Shown: positions 52,684-61,376 of the stretch, one piece after another
How positions within the stretch are numbered: the stretch's first letter is position 1
Layout: every line of letters starts with the position of its first letter
Source: Treponema denticola ATCC 35405
GTDB lineage: Bacteria > Spirochaetota > Spirochaetia > Treponematales > Treponemataceae
Reading direction: 5' to 3'
NCBI RefSeq assembly: GCF_000008185.1
Contig: NC_002967.9
Coordinates: 186,001-250,000, forward strand
DNA: 64,000 bases
Made by a program: the position numbers and the translations under genes
Notes under the pieces: generated by a model
The model's database searches: none
Told to the model about the DNA's origin: nothing
What the model saw: the letters and a program-made list of their open reading frames with translations, nothing else

Positions 52684-53748
52684 ATGAATTTAAATTTACA
52701 ATACAATCAAAATCAAGAAGAAGCAGATAAAATTGCGGCATCCTTATCGGCACTGCAAGAAGAAAAATTATTTCACATAGATGTGTATGGTCTTGCAGAA
52801 GAATTAAGTCTAAACAGAGAAACAGCCTTAAATATTTTTATCCAAGGCGTATATGACGGTTTTTTTATAATCGACTGGATATATCATTGCCCGACCTGTG
52901 GAAGTGTAGCTCATGAAACCCTTTCAATACATGAAGCTGTTTCAGAAAACTATTGTCCGGCTTGCCAAAAAAACTTTAACAATACCTTAGACGACAATAT
53001 TGAAGTTTTCTTCTCCATTCACCCGAATATACTACCCTTGGATTCTTCATTGAAGGAAAACTATCTTGCAAAAATAGAAACTGATGTAAATGAAGGAAAC
53101 TATCTTACTTGGAAAACCCCTAATTCCATAAAGGGAATCGATTTAATTCAAAACAACCTTTACAGGGACCTCATGGGATCGGATGTTTTAATACCGGGGC
53201 AATCCCTCCAAGTAATGAAAGCTGCAATTCTCTTTACGGATATTAAGGGTTCAACCCTTATGTATTCGGAGTTAGGAGATGCAAAGGCCTTTGCCCTTGT
53301 CAGAGATCATTTTATAATTCTATTTGATGTAATAAAAAAGTTCGGAGGCGTACCGGTAAAAACCATAGGAGACGCAATTATGGGCGTTTTTATGAACTCT
53401 AAGAAAGCCGTAGATGCAAGCATTGAAGCGCAAAAAGAATTGCACGAGCATTATAAAAACAACCCCGAAATCGAAAAAATTGAAGTGAAAATCGGCATTC
53501 ATGCAGGCCCCGCTCTGGTCGTTACCTTAAACAACCGCTTAGACTACTTCGGTACAAGCGTAAATATGGCTGCCCGTATCCAAAATGCAGCTCAGCCGAA
53601 TGAGGTAGTAATTTCAGAAGAACTTTTTAACAATAACGAAATACAAAAATCCATAGCAGCAATCACAAACAAAGTTCAGCGCCAACGTATTACTTTTAAG
53701 GGAATAAAAGAAGAATCGACGATTTACCACATAAAGGTTAAAGATTAG
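52684..53748 (+). CDS. Class III adenylate/guanylate cyclase with N-terminal zinc-ribbon domain
   Basis: A 354-residue cytoplasmic nucleotide cyclase. The N-terminal 150 residues resemble DUF5939: a winged-helix-like start (VYGLAEELSLNRETALNIF), then CPTCG near 69 and CPAC near 91 that likely bind zinc. The catalytic domain begins near residue 178 with ILFTDIKGSTLMYSE and contains KTIGDAIMGVF and GPALVVTLNNRLDYFGTSVNMAARI. It should make cAMP from ATP. The start lies 7 nt after a GGAG embedded in the gltX terminator hairpin. Confidence 0.92.
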   Translation: MNLNLQYNQNQEEADKIAASLSALQEEKLFHIDVYGLAEELSLNRETALNIFIQGVYDGFFIIDWIYHCPTCGSVAHETLSIHEAVSENYCPACQKNFNNTLDDNIEVFFSIHPNILPLDSSLKENYLAKIETDVNEGNYLTWKTPNSIKGIDLIQNNLYRDLMGSDVLIPGQSLQVMKAAILFTDIKGSTLMYSELGDAKAFALVRDHFIILFDVIKKFGGVPVKTIGDAIMGVFMNSKKAVDASIEAQKELHEHYKNNPEIEKIEVKIGIHAGPALVVTLNNRLDYFGTSVNMAARIQNAAQPNEVVISEELFNNNEIQKSIAAITNKVQRQRITFKGIKEESTIYHIKVKD

Positions 53749-53760
53749 CCTATAAAATTT

Positions 53761-55557
53761 TTAATGGCCCGTAAATTCGCCGCTATCGGATTTTAGAACA
53801 TTCCAATGTTTTTTCTTTGCATCATTAACCTGCTGAATAGTACAGATATTATTATCTGTACTATTTTCCCGTCTATCGACTACGTAGAATCTTCCATTTT
53901 CTTCGCTTGAACGGGTCGGTAAAGATTTTATGAGCCTATCCATCTCTTTTTCTTTTATTTGGTTATTATAACAAGATATAAGTTTTATATTCTTATTATT
54001 TAAAACACTAAGCCCCATGAGTAAGTTATCGTAACACCATAGCTTTTCCAATTTTACATTATTTCGTAAATTCAAAAATTTCAAACGGTTTTCGCTTACA
54101 GACAAAAACTGCAATTCCGTATTTTTTGTAAGATCGATATCTGTAATTTCATTTTGTTTACAGTATAGATAAATTAATTTTACATTATTAGATGTATTAA
54201 GAGCCTTTAGTTTATTATTTCTGCAATATAATTCTTTTAGTTTTCTATTACTGTTTATATTCAATTCTGTCAACATATTTCCTCCACAATCAAGCTCCGT
54301 AAGATTTAAATTCTGCGTTATATCCAAAGCTGAAAGGCTGTTTTCAGATACATAAAGAAACTCAAGATCTTTAAGATTAGAACAGTTTATTTGAGAAAGA
54401 TTATTTTTGCCGCAAGACAATCTTATCAACTTATTATTTTTAGATACATCCAGCTCGCTTATATTTGTATTGTAGCAATAGCATTCTTGTAATTCCGGAA
54501 GATGAGAAATATCAAGCGAATTCAGTTGATTATCATAACAAGATAATATTTCAAGATTCTCATGACCATCTAAAGATAAATTGGATAGATTATTTTTATA
54601 GCACCAAAACTCTTTTAAGCTGGGATTATTGCTTATATCCAATTCCGATAATAAGTTATTATTCAGCACAAGAAATGTAAGGTTCACATTTTTCGATAAA
54701 TCGATATTTTTAAGTTTATTATTTGCACACCATAATTTACGCAAAATAGGATTTGAACTTATATCTATGGATGTAAGAGCATTTTCGGAACAAGAAAGAA
54801 ATTTTAAGTTTTTACAATTATCCGTATTTAAATATGTCAGCTCATTTTCATGGCAATATAAAGTTATAAGAGATGTATTTTTCGACATATCGAGAAATTT
54901 CAATTTGTTTTTTTGAGCTTCTAAAGTTGTTAACACCTTAATATGAGAAACATCGAGTTCTCTGATTAGATTTTCATCACAAAAAATTTCTTTTAAATCG
55001 AAATTTTGGCTAAAATCTATAGAAGTCAAATTATTTTTACCGCAAGATAAATATACCAGATTCCTGTTATTTATAAGAGATAAGTCTTGAAGGTTATTAT
55101 CGGAACAAGAAAGATGTGTTAATGAAGGATTATTAGCTAAATCAATACTTGTTATACGGTTTCCCTCACAAAAAAACCTATTTATTTTACCATATATAGT
55201 TATAACCTCACTATCAATAGTATAATCACGATAAGCGGACATACCCGGTACAACAAAAGGCGTTATATCTTCATTTTCATCCATTTTTTTATTTGAATTT
55301 AAATCGATCCATATAGGCTCACGATTGGAAACAAATCTTTCAACCCTAAGCTTTATTTTTTCACCCTTTGACTTTGCCGTGATCAAGCTTATAGATTCCG
55401 TATTAGGCAAATTTATGGGTTCTTCTTCTTTAACATCGTTTTTGCCGTCAACAGTTTTTATATCTTGTTCTTTCTCCGGCTTATTATCCGAACAAGCCGC
55501 AACAAGAAAAATAAAACTCATAAAAATTATAGTCTTCTTTAGTTTTTTTATACCCAT
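53761..55557 (-). CDS. Leucine-rich-repeat lipoprotein, treponemal LRR type
   Basis: A 598-residue exported lipoprotein with lipobox ending at C22 (FIFLVAAC), then an acidic linker and a region with an EF-hand-like DLNSNKKMDENED. About twenty tandem LRRs of 20-22 residues follow (pattern L-x-x-L-x-C-x-x-N-x-L-x-x-L-D-x-S), as in surface LRR proteins of Treponema and Tannerella that bind host or bacterial partners. The start at 55557 is chosen because the signal peptide begins there and GAGG lies 9 nt upstream; a longer frame to 55617 would add about 20 residues before it. Confidence 0.9.
   Translation of the reverse strand: MGIKKLKKTIIFMSFIFLVAACSDNKPEKEQDIKTVDGKNDVKEEEPINLPNTESISLITAKSKGEKIKLRVERFVSNREPIWIDLNSNKKMDENEDITPFVVPGMSAYRDYTIDSEVITIYGKINRFFCEGNRITSIDLANNPSLTHLSCSDNNLQDLSLINNRNLVYLSCGKNNLTSIDFSQNFDLKEIFCDENLIRELDVSHIKVLTTLEAQKNKLKFLDMSKNTSLITLYCHENELTYLNTDNCKNLKFLSCSENALTSIDISSNPILRKLWCANNKLKNIDLSKNVNLTFLVLNNNLLSELDISNNPSLKEFWCYKNNLSNLSLDGHENLEILSCYDNQLNSLDISHLPELQECYCYNTNISELDVSKNNKLIRLSCGKNNLSQINCSNLKDLEFLYVSENSLSALDITQNLNLTELDCGGNMLTELNINSNRKLKELYCRNNKLKALNTSNNVKLIYLYCKQNEITDIDLTKNTELQFLSVSENRLKFLNLRNNVKLEKLWCYDNLLMGLSVLNNKNIKLISCYNNQIKEKEMDRLIKSLPTRSSEENGRFYVVDRRENSTDNNICTIQQVNDAKKKHWNVLKSDSGEFTGH
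53837..53866. repeat. Perfect 13-bp hairpin inside the LRR gene 3' end
   Basis: AATAGTACAGATA / TATCTGTACTATT with a 4-nt loop, located in the coding region about 100 nt before the stop. It encodes residues around ENSTDNNICTIQQ. No T-run follows on the coding strand. Confidence 0.6.
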
Positions 55558-55678
55558 AAAACAAAACCTCGCATTAAAATAATTAAACATGATAAGGCTA
55601 TGATGACGGTTTTTCAAAATGATGTCAAGACTTTATCAACTTGAAACATAAAACTGAAAGCCTTTACCATATTTAAAT

Positions 55679-55707
55679 TTGCATTATAAACATTTATATG
55701 ATATAAT
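55679..55707 (+). promoter_or_regulatory. Promoter of the gntP-type gene with downstream palindrome
   Basis: TTGCAT (55679-55684) and perfect TATAAT (55702-55707), spaced 17 bp. An inverted repeat ACATTT-ATT-AAATGT (55715-55729) lies between the start point and the Shine-Dalgarno, a candidate operator. Confidence 0.6.
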
Positions 55708-55741
55708 TCTTCTTACATTTATTAAATGTCCGGAGGTTTAT

Positions 55742-57097
55742 ATGCAAGGTATAGCACTTATTATTACATTTGTTATTGCTATTGCTCTTATGATTTTCGC
55801 TATTTCAAAGCTGAAAATTCATCCCTTTTTATCGATTATGGGAGTTTCGCTCCTTTTGGCTCTGGCCGCAGGAATACCGTTGGTAAAGATTCCCGGCACA
55901 ATAGGAGCCGGTTTTAGCGGAACTTTTACAAGTATCGGTATTGTTATTATTCTTGGTGCCCTAATCGGAACAATCCTTGAAAAAACAGGAGCAGCCCTAA
56001 AGCTCTCCGATATGGTTATCAAGGTTGTAGGTAAAAAGCATCCTGAACTTGCTATGCTGATTATGGGCTGGATAGTTTCAATTCCCGTATTTTGTGACAG
56101 CGGTTTTGTTATTCTAAACCCGATACGAAAGGCTCTTGTGCAAAGAACAAGAATATCGAGCGTTGCAATGACTGTAGCCCTATCGGCCGGTTTGTATATT
56201 TCTCACGTATTTATTCCGCCTACACCCGGGCCTATTGCAGCTGCAAGCTCTCTCGGCATAGGAAACAACCTTCTTTTAGTAATCGGTATGGGAGCCCTAG
56301 CTTCTATCTTCCCCCTCATAGCAGGTTATTTTTTTGCAAGATATATAGGAACTAAGGTAAAGGCTTCAGAAGACAGCTCTACAGATGAGGTTTCACAATC
56401 CTATGAAGAACTGGTTGCAAGTTACGGATCTCTTCCAAACGGTTTTACTGCCATAGCTCCTATTATTGTGCCGATCCTCCTCATGGCTCTTTCTTCAGTT
56501 GCTTCTATGGCAAATATGAGCGGTACCGGTGCCGATATCTTAAAATTCCTCGGAGCCCCTATTATGGCCTTAGCGGTAGGTCTCATTTTCGGTGTCATAC
56601 TTTTTGCAAGCCAAAAAAAGACAGAGGACTTTTATATTCTCACAAATGAAACCTTAAAGGTTGTAGGCCCCATTCTCTTTGTAACTGCCGCAGGCGGTGT
56701 TTTAGGCAAGGTTATAGCTTCATCAAGCTTAGTAGGTTATATTACTGAACATGCTGCCGTTTTAAAAACCGTCGGCATTTTCTTCCCATTCCTCTTGGCT
56801 GCTATTTTAAAATCTGCACAAGGTTCATCGACGGTTGCGATTACAACTACGGCAGGAATCCTTGCTCCTCTTATGGCACCCCTAGGCCTTGCTACCATTC
56901 CCTTATCGGCCTTAACCGTTATGGCAATCGGAGCAGGAGCAATGACCGTTTCTCATGCAAATGACAGTTATTTCTGGGTAGTCACAACCTTCGGCGGTTT
57001 AAAGGCTGAGGACGGATACAAGACGCAAACCCTTATGACTCTTGTAATCGGTATTGCCGCAATTATAGGTATATTTATCATATCCTTATTTTTATAG
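55742..57097 (+). CDS. GntP-family gluconate/glycerate:proton symporter
   Basis: A 451-residue membrane protein with about twelve segments. Family stretches include FCDSGFVILNPI, SHVFIPPTPGPIAAA, KSAQGSSTVAITTTAG and SHANDSYFWVVTTFGG. It takes up gluconate-like sugar acids. Start at 55742, just after CCGGAGGtttat; an in-frame ATG further upstream lies in the promoter. Followed 24 nt later by glycerate kinase, so glycerate is the likeliest substrate. Confidence 0.92.
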   Translation: MQGIALIITFVIAIALMIFAISKLKIHPFLSIMGVSLLLALAAGIPLVKIPGTIGAGFSGTFTSIGIVIILGALIGTILEKTGAALKLSDMVIKVVGKKHPELAMLIMGWIVSIPVFCDSGFVILNPIRKALVQRTRISSVAMTVALSAGLYISHVFIPPTPGPIAAASSLGIGNNLLLVIGMGALASIFPLIAGYFFARYIGTKVKASEDSSTDEVSQSYEELVASYGSLPNGFTAIAPIIVPILLMALSSVASMANMSGTGADILKFLGAPIMALAVGLIFGVILFASQKKTEDFYILTNETLKVVGPILFVTAAGGVLGKVIASSSLVGYITEHAAVLKTVGIFFPFLLAAILKSAQGSSTVAITTTAGILAPLMAPLGLATIPLSALTVMAIGAGAMTVSHANDSYFWVVTTFGGLKAEDGYKTQTLMTLVIGIAAIIGIFIISLFL

Positions 57098-57121
57098 AAC
57101 AATTTAAAAGAGGTTAATGCT

Positions 57122-58288
57122 ATGAAAAAGATACTGCTTATCCCCGATTCCTTTAAGGGAACAATGAGCTCGGCTCGGATATGCACTTTGATGAAAAATG
57201 CGATAAAAGAGATTTTCCCTGAAGCTCAAACTCTTTCAATCCCTGTCGCAGACGGCGGGGAGGGCAGTGTCGAAGCCTTTTTAGAAGCTATAGGCGGCAT
57301 AAAAAAAACGGTTAAAGTCAAAAATCCTTTTTTTGAAGAAATGGAAGGCTTTTACGGTATTTTAAAAAATGAAGAGCCAAATGCCGAAAAGACTGCTGTA
57401 ATTGAAATGGCCGCCTGTGCGGGCCTCCCTCTTGCGTTGGGAAGGCTTAACCCATCTCTTACCACGACCTATGGGGTAGGTGAACTCATAGCCGATGCCC
57501 TTAAAAACGGCTGTACAAATATTATAATCGGTTTGGGCGGAAGTGCGACAAATGACGGAGGCTGCGGAGCTGCAGCAGCCTTGGGAGTTAAGTTTTTTGA
57601 TAAGGAAGGAAAAAGTTTTATTCCGGCAGGCGGAACCTTAAAAAATATTGAACGCATAGATATGACAGGTCTAAGCCCTCTTGTAAAAAAAGCAAGGTTT
57701 ACGACTATGTGCGATATAGATAATCCTCTTTTCGGAAAAACCGGAGCAGCCTACATCTTTGCTCCGCAAAAAGGTGCAGACCCCGGCATGGTTGAAGAAC
57801 TCGACCAAGGCCTAAAACGTCTGGCCTTGGTTGCAGGAAAAACCGAATCCCTCAATTCCGGTTCTGAAACGGCAGAAATCCCCGGGGCAGGGGCTGCCGG
57901 AGGCATGGGCTACGGAACTCTTGTCTTTTTAGGTTCCGAGTTAAAAATGGGTATTGAAATTGTTCTTGATACGGTTGACTTTGAGAAAAAACTGGATAAT
58001 ACCGATTTTGTTTTTACGGGAGAAGGCAAATTGGATAGTCAAAGTTTAAGAGGAAAGGTTGTTGCAGGCGTTGCCCAAAGAGCCAAAAAGAAAAATGTGC
58101 CTGTGATAGCTGTCGTAGGCGATGCAGAAGAGGGCATAGACGATATCTATAAAATGGGAGTTTCCGCCGTATTCAGTATAAACCGTCTTGCCGTCCCATT
58201 CAGCCAAGCAAAAAAAACGGCCGAAACGGATTTGACCGCAACAATGAAGGATGTTTTGCGCCTAATCGGAATTTTTTCCATATGTTGA
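57122..58288 (+). CDS. glxK: Glycerate kinase
   Basis: A 388-residue type I glycerate kinase (GarK/GlxK family) producing 2-phosphoglycerate. Signature stretches: LIPDSFKGTMSSARI at 6-20, PVADGGEGSVEAFL near 41, IIGLGGSATNDGGCGAAAALG and TGEGKLDSQSLRGK. Start follows GAGG. It probably works with the GntP symporter upstream to feed glycerate into glycolysis. Confidence 0.95.
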   Translation: MKKILLIPDSFKGTMSSARICTLMKNAIKEIFPEAQTLSIPVADGGEGSVEAFLEAIGGIKKTVKVKNPFFEEMEGFYGILKNEEPNAEKTAVIEMAACAGLPLALGRLNPSLTTTYGVGELIADALKNGCTNIIIGLGGSATNDGGCGAAAALGVKFFDKEGKSFIPAGGTLKNIERIDMTGLSPLVKKARFTTMCDIDNPLFGKTGAAYIFAPQKGADPGMVEELDQGLKRLALVAGKTESLNSGSETAEIPGAGAAGGMGYGTLVFLGSELKMGIEIVLDTVDFEKKLDNTDFVFTGEGKLDSQSLRGKVVAGVAQRAKKKNVPVIAVVGDAEEGIDDIYKMGVSAVFSINRLAVPFSQAKKTAETDLTATMKDVLRLIGIFSIC

Positions 58289-58334
58289 CAAATTTTCTCA
58301 TTTAGTGTAAGAATTTACCCTTTAGGAGATTACC

Positions 58335-59621
58335 ATGGTTACAGATCCTCTCATTTTAGCGGCCGTCTTATTCGGATTGACCTATGTTTTGATGATTACC
58401 TTGACAAACCACAGGCCGATAGTGGCCTGTTCATCGGCCCTAATCTTCGTACTTTTAGGGATACTCCCTTATAATGAAGTTTTTTTTGCCATTGACTGGA
58501 ATGTTATTTTAATGATTGCAGGAACAATGGGCTTGGTTGCCCTTTTTACCGAATCTAAAATGCCGCAACGCATTGCAGATAAGATTATAAACAATGTACC
58601 CGATGTAAAATGGATTATAGTATGTCTATCCCTCTTTGCGGGTTTTATTTCAGCCTTTATGGATAATGTTGCCACAGTCTTAATGCTGGCACCCATTGCT
58701 GTTGTATTATCGAAAAAGCTCAACATGTCGCCTGTTAAACCCATAATTGCTATTTCAATTTCGGCAAACCTTCAAGGAGCAGCCACCTTGGTAGGAGACA
58801 CTACCTCAATTCTTTTAGGAAGCCATTTAAACATGACCTTCTTCGACTTTTTTTGGTATTTGGGAAAACCCTCTCTTTTCTTTGCCGTCGAAATTGCAGC
58901 TGTTGCCGCCACCGGAATTATCTATTTTATTTTCCGAAAGGCCGTCCAGAAGCCGGATAAGGTTGAACTTACCAAGGTAACGGATTATTTTCCTTCAATT
59001 TTGCTTATAGTAATGGTCGTACTTATGATTGGAGCCTCATTTTTACCGGAGGAAAAAAAGCCCCAAACAATAAACGGGTTAATTTGTACAGGCCTTATGA
59101 TCGTAGGTATTATCTATAACATCATAAAAACAAAAAAACTTGATATTTTAAAAGTCGTAAAAAAAGAACTCAGTTTTGAAACCCTCTTTTTACTTATGGG
59201 GCTTTTTACTGTTATTGCAGCCGTTACAAGGGCCGGAGTTATACAGGCCATTGCCGACTGGTTTTTAACCCTTGGCTCAAATGTATTTTTAATTTACACA
59301 ATAATAGTTTGGGGTTCGGTTTTAATTTCTGCATTTGTAGATAATATTCCATATGTTGCTGCCATGATACCTATTATACAAATACTTTCGGAAGGCCTTA
59401 ATATAGCTTCACCCATTTTGTTTTTCGGACTTCTTTCAGGAGCAACCCTCGGCGGGAACATTACGCCCATTGGGGCTTCTGCAAATATTACATCTCTCGG
59501 TATTTTAAGAAACGAAGGCCATCAGGTAAAAAACAGCGAATTTATGAAGATGAGCGTTCCTTACACCCTTACTGCGGTTGTAATAGGTTATATTCTTATT
59601 TGGCTTTGTTACGGCGTGTAA
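58335..59621 (+). CDS. Ion transporter superfamily permease (ArsB/NhaD/SLC13-like)
   Basis: A 428-residue membrane protein with about eleven segments. It contains AFMDNVATVLMLAPIAVVLS and SAFVDNIPYVAAMIPI, and GNITPIGASANI near the C-terminus, typical of the ArsB/CitMHS ion-transporter superfamily. It could move dicarboxylates, citrate or sodium/proton; the substrate cannot be told. Start follows AGGAG. It trails glycerate kinase by 46 nt; a perfect TTGACA lies over the glycerate-kinase stop but the matching -10 is weak. Confidence 0.88.
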   Translation: MVTDPLILAAVLFGLTYVLMITLTNHRPIVACSSALIFVLLGILPYNEVFFAIDWNVILMIAGTMGLVALFTESKMPQRIADKIINNVPDVKWIIVCLSLFAGFISAFMDNVATVLMLAPIAVVLSKKLNMSPVKPIIAISISANLQGAATLVGDTTSILLGSHLNMTFFDFFWYLGKPSLFFAVEIAAVAATGIIYFIFRKAVQKPDKVELTKVTDYFPSILLIVMVVLMIGASFLPEEKKPQTINGLICTGLMIVGIIYNIIKTKKLDILKVVKKELSFETLFLLMGLFTVIAAVTRAGVIQAIADWFLTLGSNVFLIYTIIVWGSVLISAFVDNIPYVAAMIPIIQILSEGLNIASPILFFGLLSGATLGGNITPIGASANITSLGILRNEGHQVKNSEFMKMSVPYTLTAVVIGYILIWLCYGV

Positions 59622-59650
59622 TTGTATCTTTAATAAAAAGCTGGTATAAT
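59622..59650 (+). promoter_or_regulatory. Promoter of cobO
   Basis: TTGTAT (59622-59627) and perfect TATAAT (59645-59650), spaced 17 bp. The leader is about 34 nt and includes GGAGGG before the ATG. Confidence 0.6.
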
Positions 59651-59690
59651 CAAGACATAGCGAATTTGCTTAATTTTTCTGGAGGGAAAT

Positions 59691-60206
59691 ATGAAAAAAG
59701 GTTATGTCCAAGTTTATACCGGAGACGGTAAGGGAAAAACGACAGCGGCTTTCGGGCTTGCTCTTAGAGCCGTGTGTGCCGGATACAAAGTTTATATAGG
59801 TCAATTTTTAAAGGGAATGAATTACAGCGAGCTAAAAGCCCCTGAGTATCTACCCAATCTTACAATAGAACAATACGGAGAAGCTCACTTTGTTCATAAT
59901 GATCCTACGGAAAAGGATATTCAAAGAGCAAATGAAGGCTTGGATAAGATTGAAAAGATAATTATGTCGGGCGAGTACGATGTTGTAATTATGGAAGAAG
60001 TAAATGTTGCCCTTTTATACGGCCTTTTTGATATTGAACGCATCCTGCATATTATCAAAAACAAGCCCGAATCCGTAGAACTCGTCTTAACCGGCCGCTA
60101 TGCAAATAAAAAAATAATTGAAGCGGCCGACCTTGTAACCGAAATGAAGATGATAAAGCACTATTTTAATGACGGTGTACAGGCAAGGCGTGGTATAGAA
60201 TCTTAA
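59691..60206 (+). CDS. cobO: Cob(I)yrinic acid a,c-diamide adenosyltransferase
   Basis: A 171-residue CobO/BtuR-type ATP:corrinoid adenosyltransferase, which makes adenosylcobalamin. P-loop GDGKGKTT is at 11-18, followed by AAFGLALRA; VIMEEVNVALLYGL and VLTGRYANKKIIEAADLVTEM are characteristic. Single-gene unit with its own promoter; no B12 riboswitch is visible in the short leader. It converges on the tmRNA gene. Confidence 0.94.
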   Translation: MKKGYVQVYTGDGKGKTTAAFGLALRAVCAGYKVYIGQFLKGMNYSELKAPEYLPNLTIEQYGEAHFVHNDPTEKDIQRANEGLDKIEKIIMSGEYDVVIMEEVNVALLYGLFDIERILHIIKNKPESVELVLTGRYANKKIIEAADLVTEMKMIKHYFNDGVQARRGIES

Positions 60207-60214
60207 AAAGCTGA

Positions 60215-60562
60215 TGGAGATGGGGGGAATTGAACCCCCGTCCCGAAAAGGGAATCAGAAGCGTCTACAGGCTTATCGGTGCGAGGTGGTTGTAGGGATC
60301 CGGTAGCAGCACCGAAAGCGTCGAATCCTTAGTGTAAAAAAAGTCCCTTTTAACGTTTACACGCCGCTAAAAAGCAAGCCCCGATTGGCGTCGGAATCAT
60401 GCCCCGCTCGGAGCAGTGCAAAGCAGATTCCGCGATTATGCAGCTAAGGCGTAATCGAAACTGTCGTTATTTTCGGCAGTTATAGTGTTTGCCGAATCAG
60501 GAGATCGGCACTCCGCCTGCAGCTTAAGCCTCCGTCTTTCCGGTCGAAACCGGAACATCCCC
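60215..60562 (-). ncRNA. ssrA: Transfer-messenger RNA
   Basis: A 348-nt tmRNA that rescues stalled ribosomes. The 5' end GGGGATG pairs with CATCTCC near the 3' end (one G-U), and GGTTCAATTCC with flanking C-runs forms the T-arm. The 5' domain has CGGTTTCGACCGG. The tag ORF (60477-60436) reads AENNDSFDYALAA and stop, ending in the protease signal ALAA. The terminal CCA is not encoded. Pseudoknot-like pairings are evident downstream. Confidence 0.95.
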
Positions 60563-60584
60563 AAGCTGTAAATAGATTACTATA

Positions 60585-60613
60585 TTTATATTAAATTTAT
60601 ATGAAAAAGTCAA
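60585..60613 (-). promoter_or_regulatory. Promoter of the tmRNA gene
   Basis: TTGACT (60613-60608) and TATAAA (60590-60585), spaced 17 bp. Transcription would begin about 15-20 nt upstream of the mature 5' end. Confidence 0.6.
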
Positions 60614-60644
60614 GAATATAGAAAACTAAAATCGAAACATTATA

Positions 60645-61376
60645 CTATAAAATTTTTTTTACTCCCTTTTGTAAGAAGGCGGCAAGTAAGACGGCTATTC
60701 CCGTCCATGCAAAGATAGAAGCGGTTTCAATCTGAATCTTAGCTGTTTGAAAAGCAGAGCCTATGCCGTATTTCGGCTGGCTTAAGACCTCTGCCATTAT
60801 AACAACCTTCACGGCAAAGCCCGTACTTAAAATATAACCGTTCTTCAAAAAAGGTCTTATGCAGGGAAGGTATAAACTTTTTAATCTTTTACCAAAAGGA
60901 ACATTAAAATCGTAAGACATTTCTATCAGACCTTTATCTATGTTTTTTACTCCGTCTACAATGTTTCTATACAAAAGAGGAAGAACAATCAAACTTGTTA
61001 CAAAGATGGGCGTCATATTCGATTTAAACCAAATTAAGGCTAAAAGCAAAACGGATATTGTAGGGCTGGATTTTAAAATATTTTCGGGAGCCGATAAAAA
61101 ATCTTCAACATTTTTATTTAAACCGGAAGCTATACCTAAAAGAAATGCAATAAAGGAATCTATAGCCAATGTTATAAAAATTCTGATAAGGGTGCTTAAA
61201 ATAAAAACATAAGTTTCCGGAGTTTTTATAATAACAAAAAGAGCTGATAATATTTCTTTTATAGGGGGGATAATAAGCGGAGCTTTTAAGCCTTGGGCAA
61301 ATATTTCCCAAAGGATAAGGCAAAAAAAAGCCCCGCCTATTTTAAACTTATTTTGCTTTATAGTAGAAAGCATCAT
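60645..61376 (-). CDS. ABC transporter permease, SsuC/TauC-like
   Basis: A 243-residue inner-membrane protein with about six segments. The permease loop GFAVKVVIMAEVLSQPKYGIGSAF near the C-terminus is typical of nitrate/sulfonate/taurine-type permeases. Two ATGs at the start overlap the end of the binding-protein gene by 29 nt; GGAAG lies about 8 nt upstream. No ATPase gene accompanies the pair. Confidence 0.88.
   Translation of the reverse strand: MMLSTIKQNKFKIGGAFFCLILWEIFAQGLKAPLIIPPIKEILSALFVIIKTPETYVFILSTLIRIFITLAIDSFIAFLLGIASGLNKNVEDFLSAPENILKSSPTISVLLLALIWFKSNMTPIFVTSLIVLPLLYRNIVDGVKNIDKGLIEMSYDFNVPFGKRLKSLYLPCIRPFLKNGYILSTGFAVKVVIMAEVLSQPKYGIGSAFQTAKIQIETASIFAWTGIAVLLAAFLQKGVKKIL

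Noticed and set aside
53900-55150. CRISPR-like regular repetition
   Set aside because: The periodicity is that of in-frame leucine-rich-repeat codons, not identical direct repeats with unique spacers.
59651-59690. Cobalamin riboswitch before cobO
   Set aside because: The leader is only about 34 nt and lacks a B12-box-like sequence.
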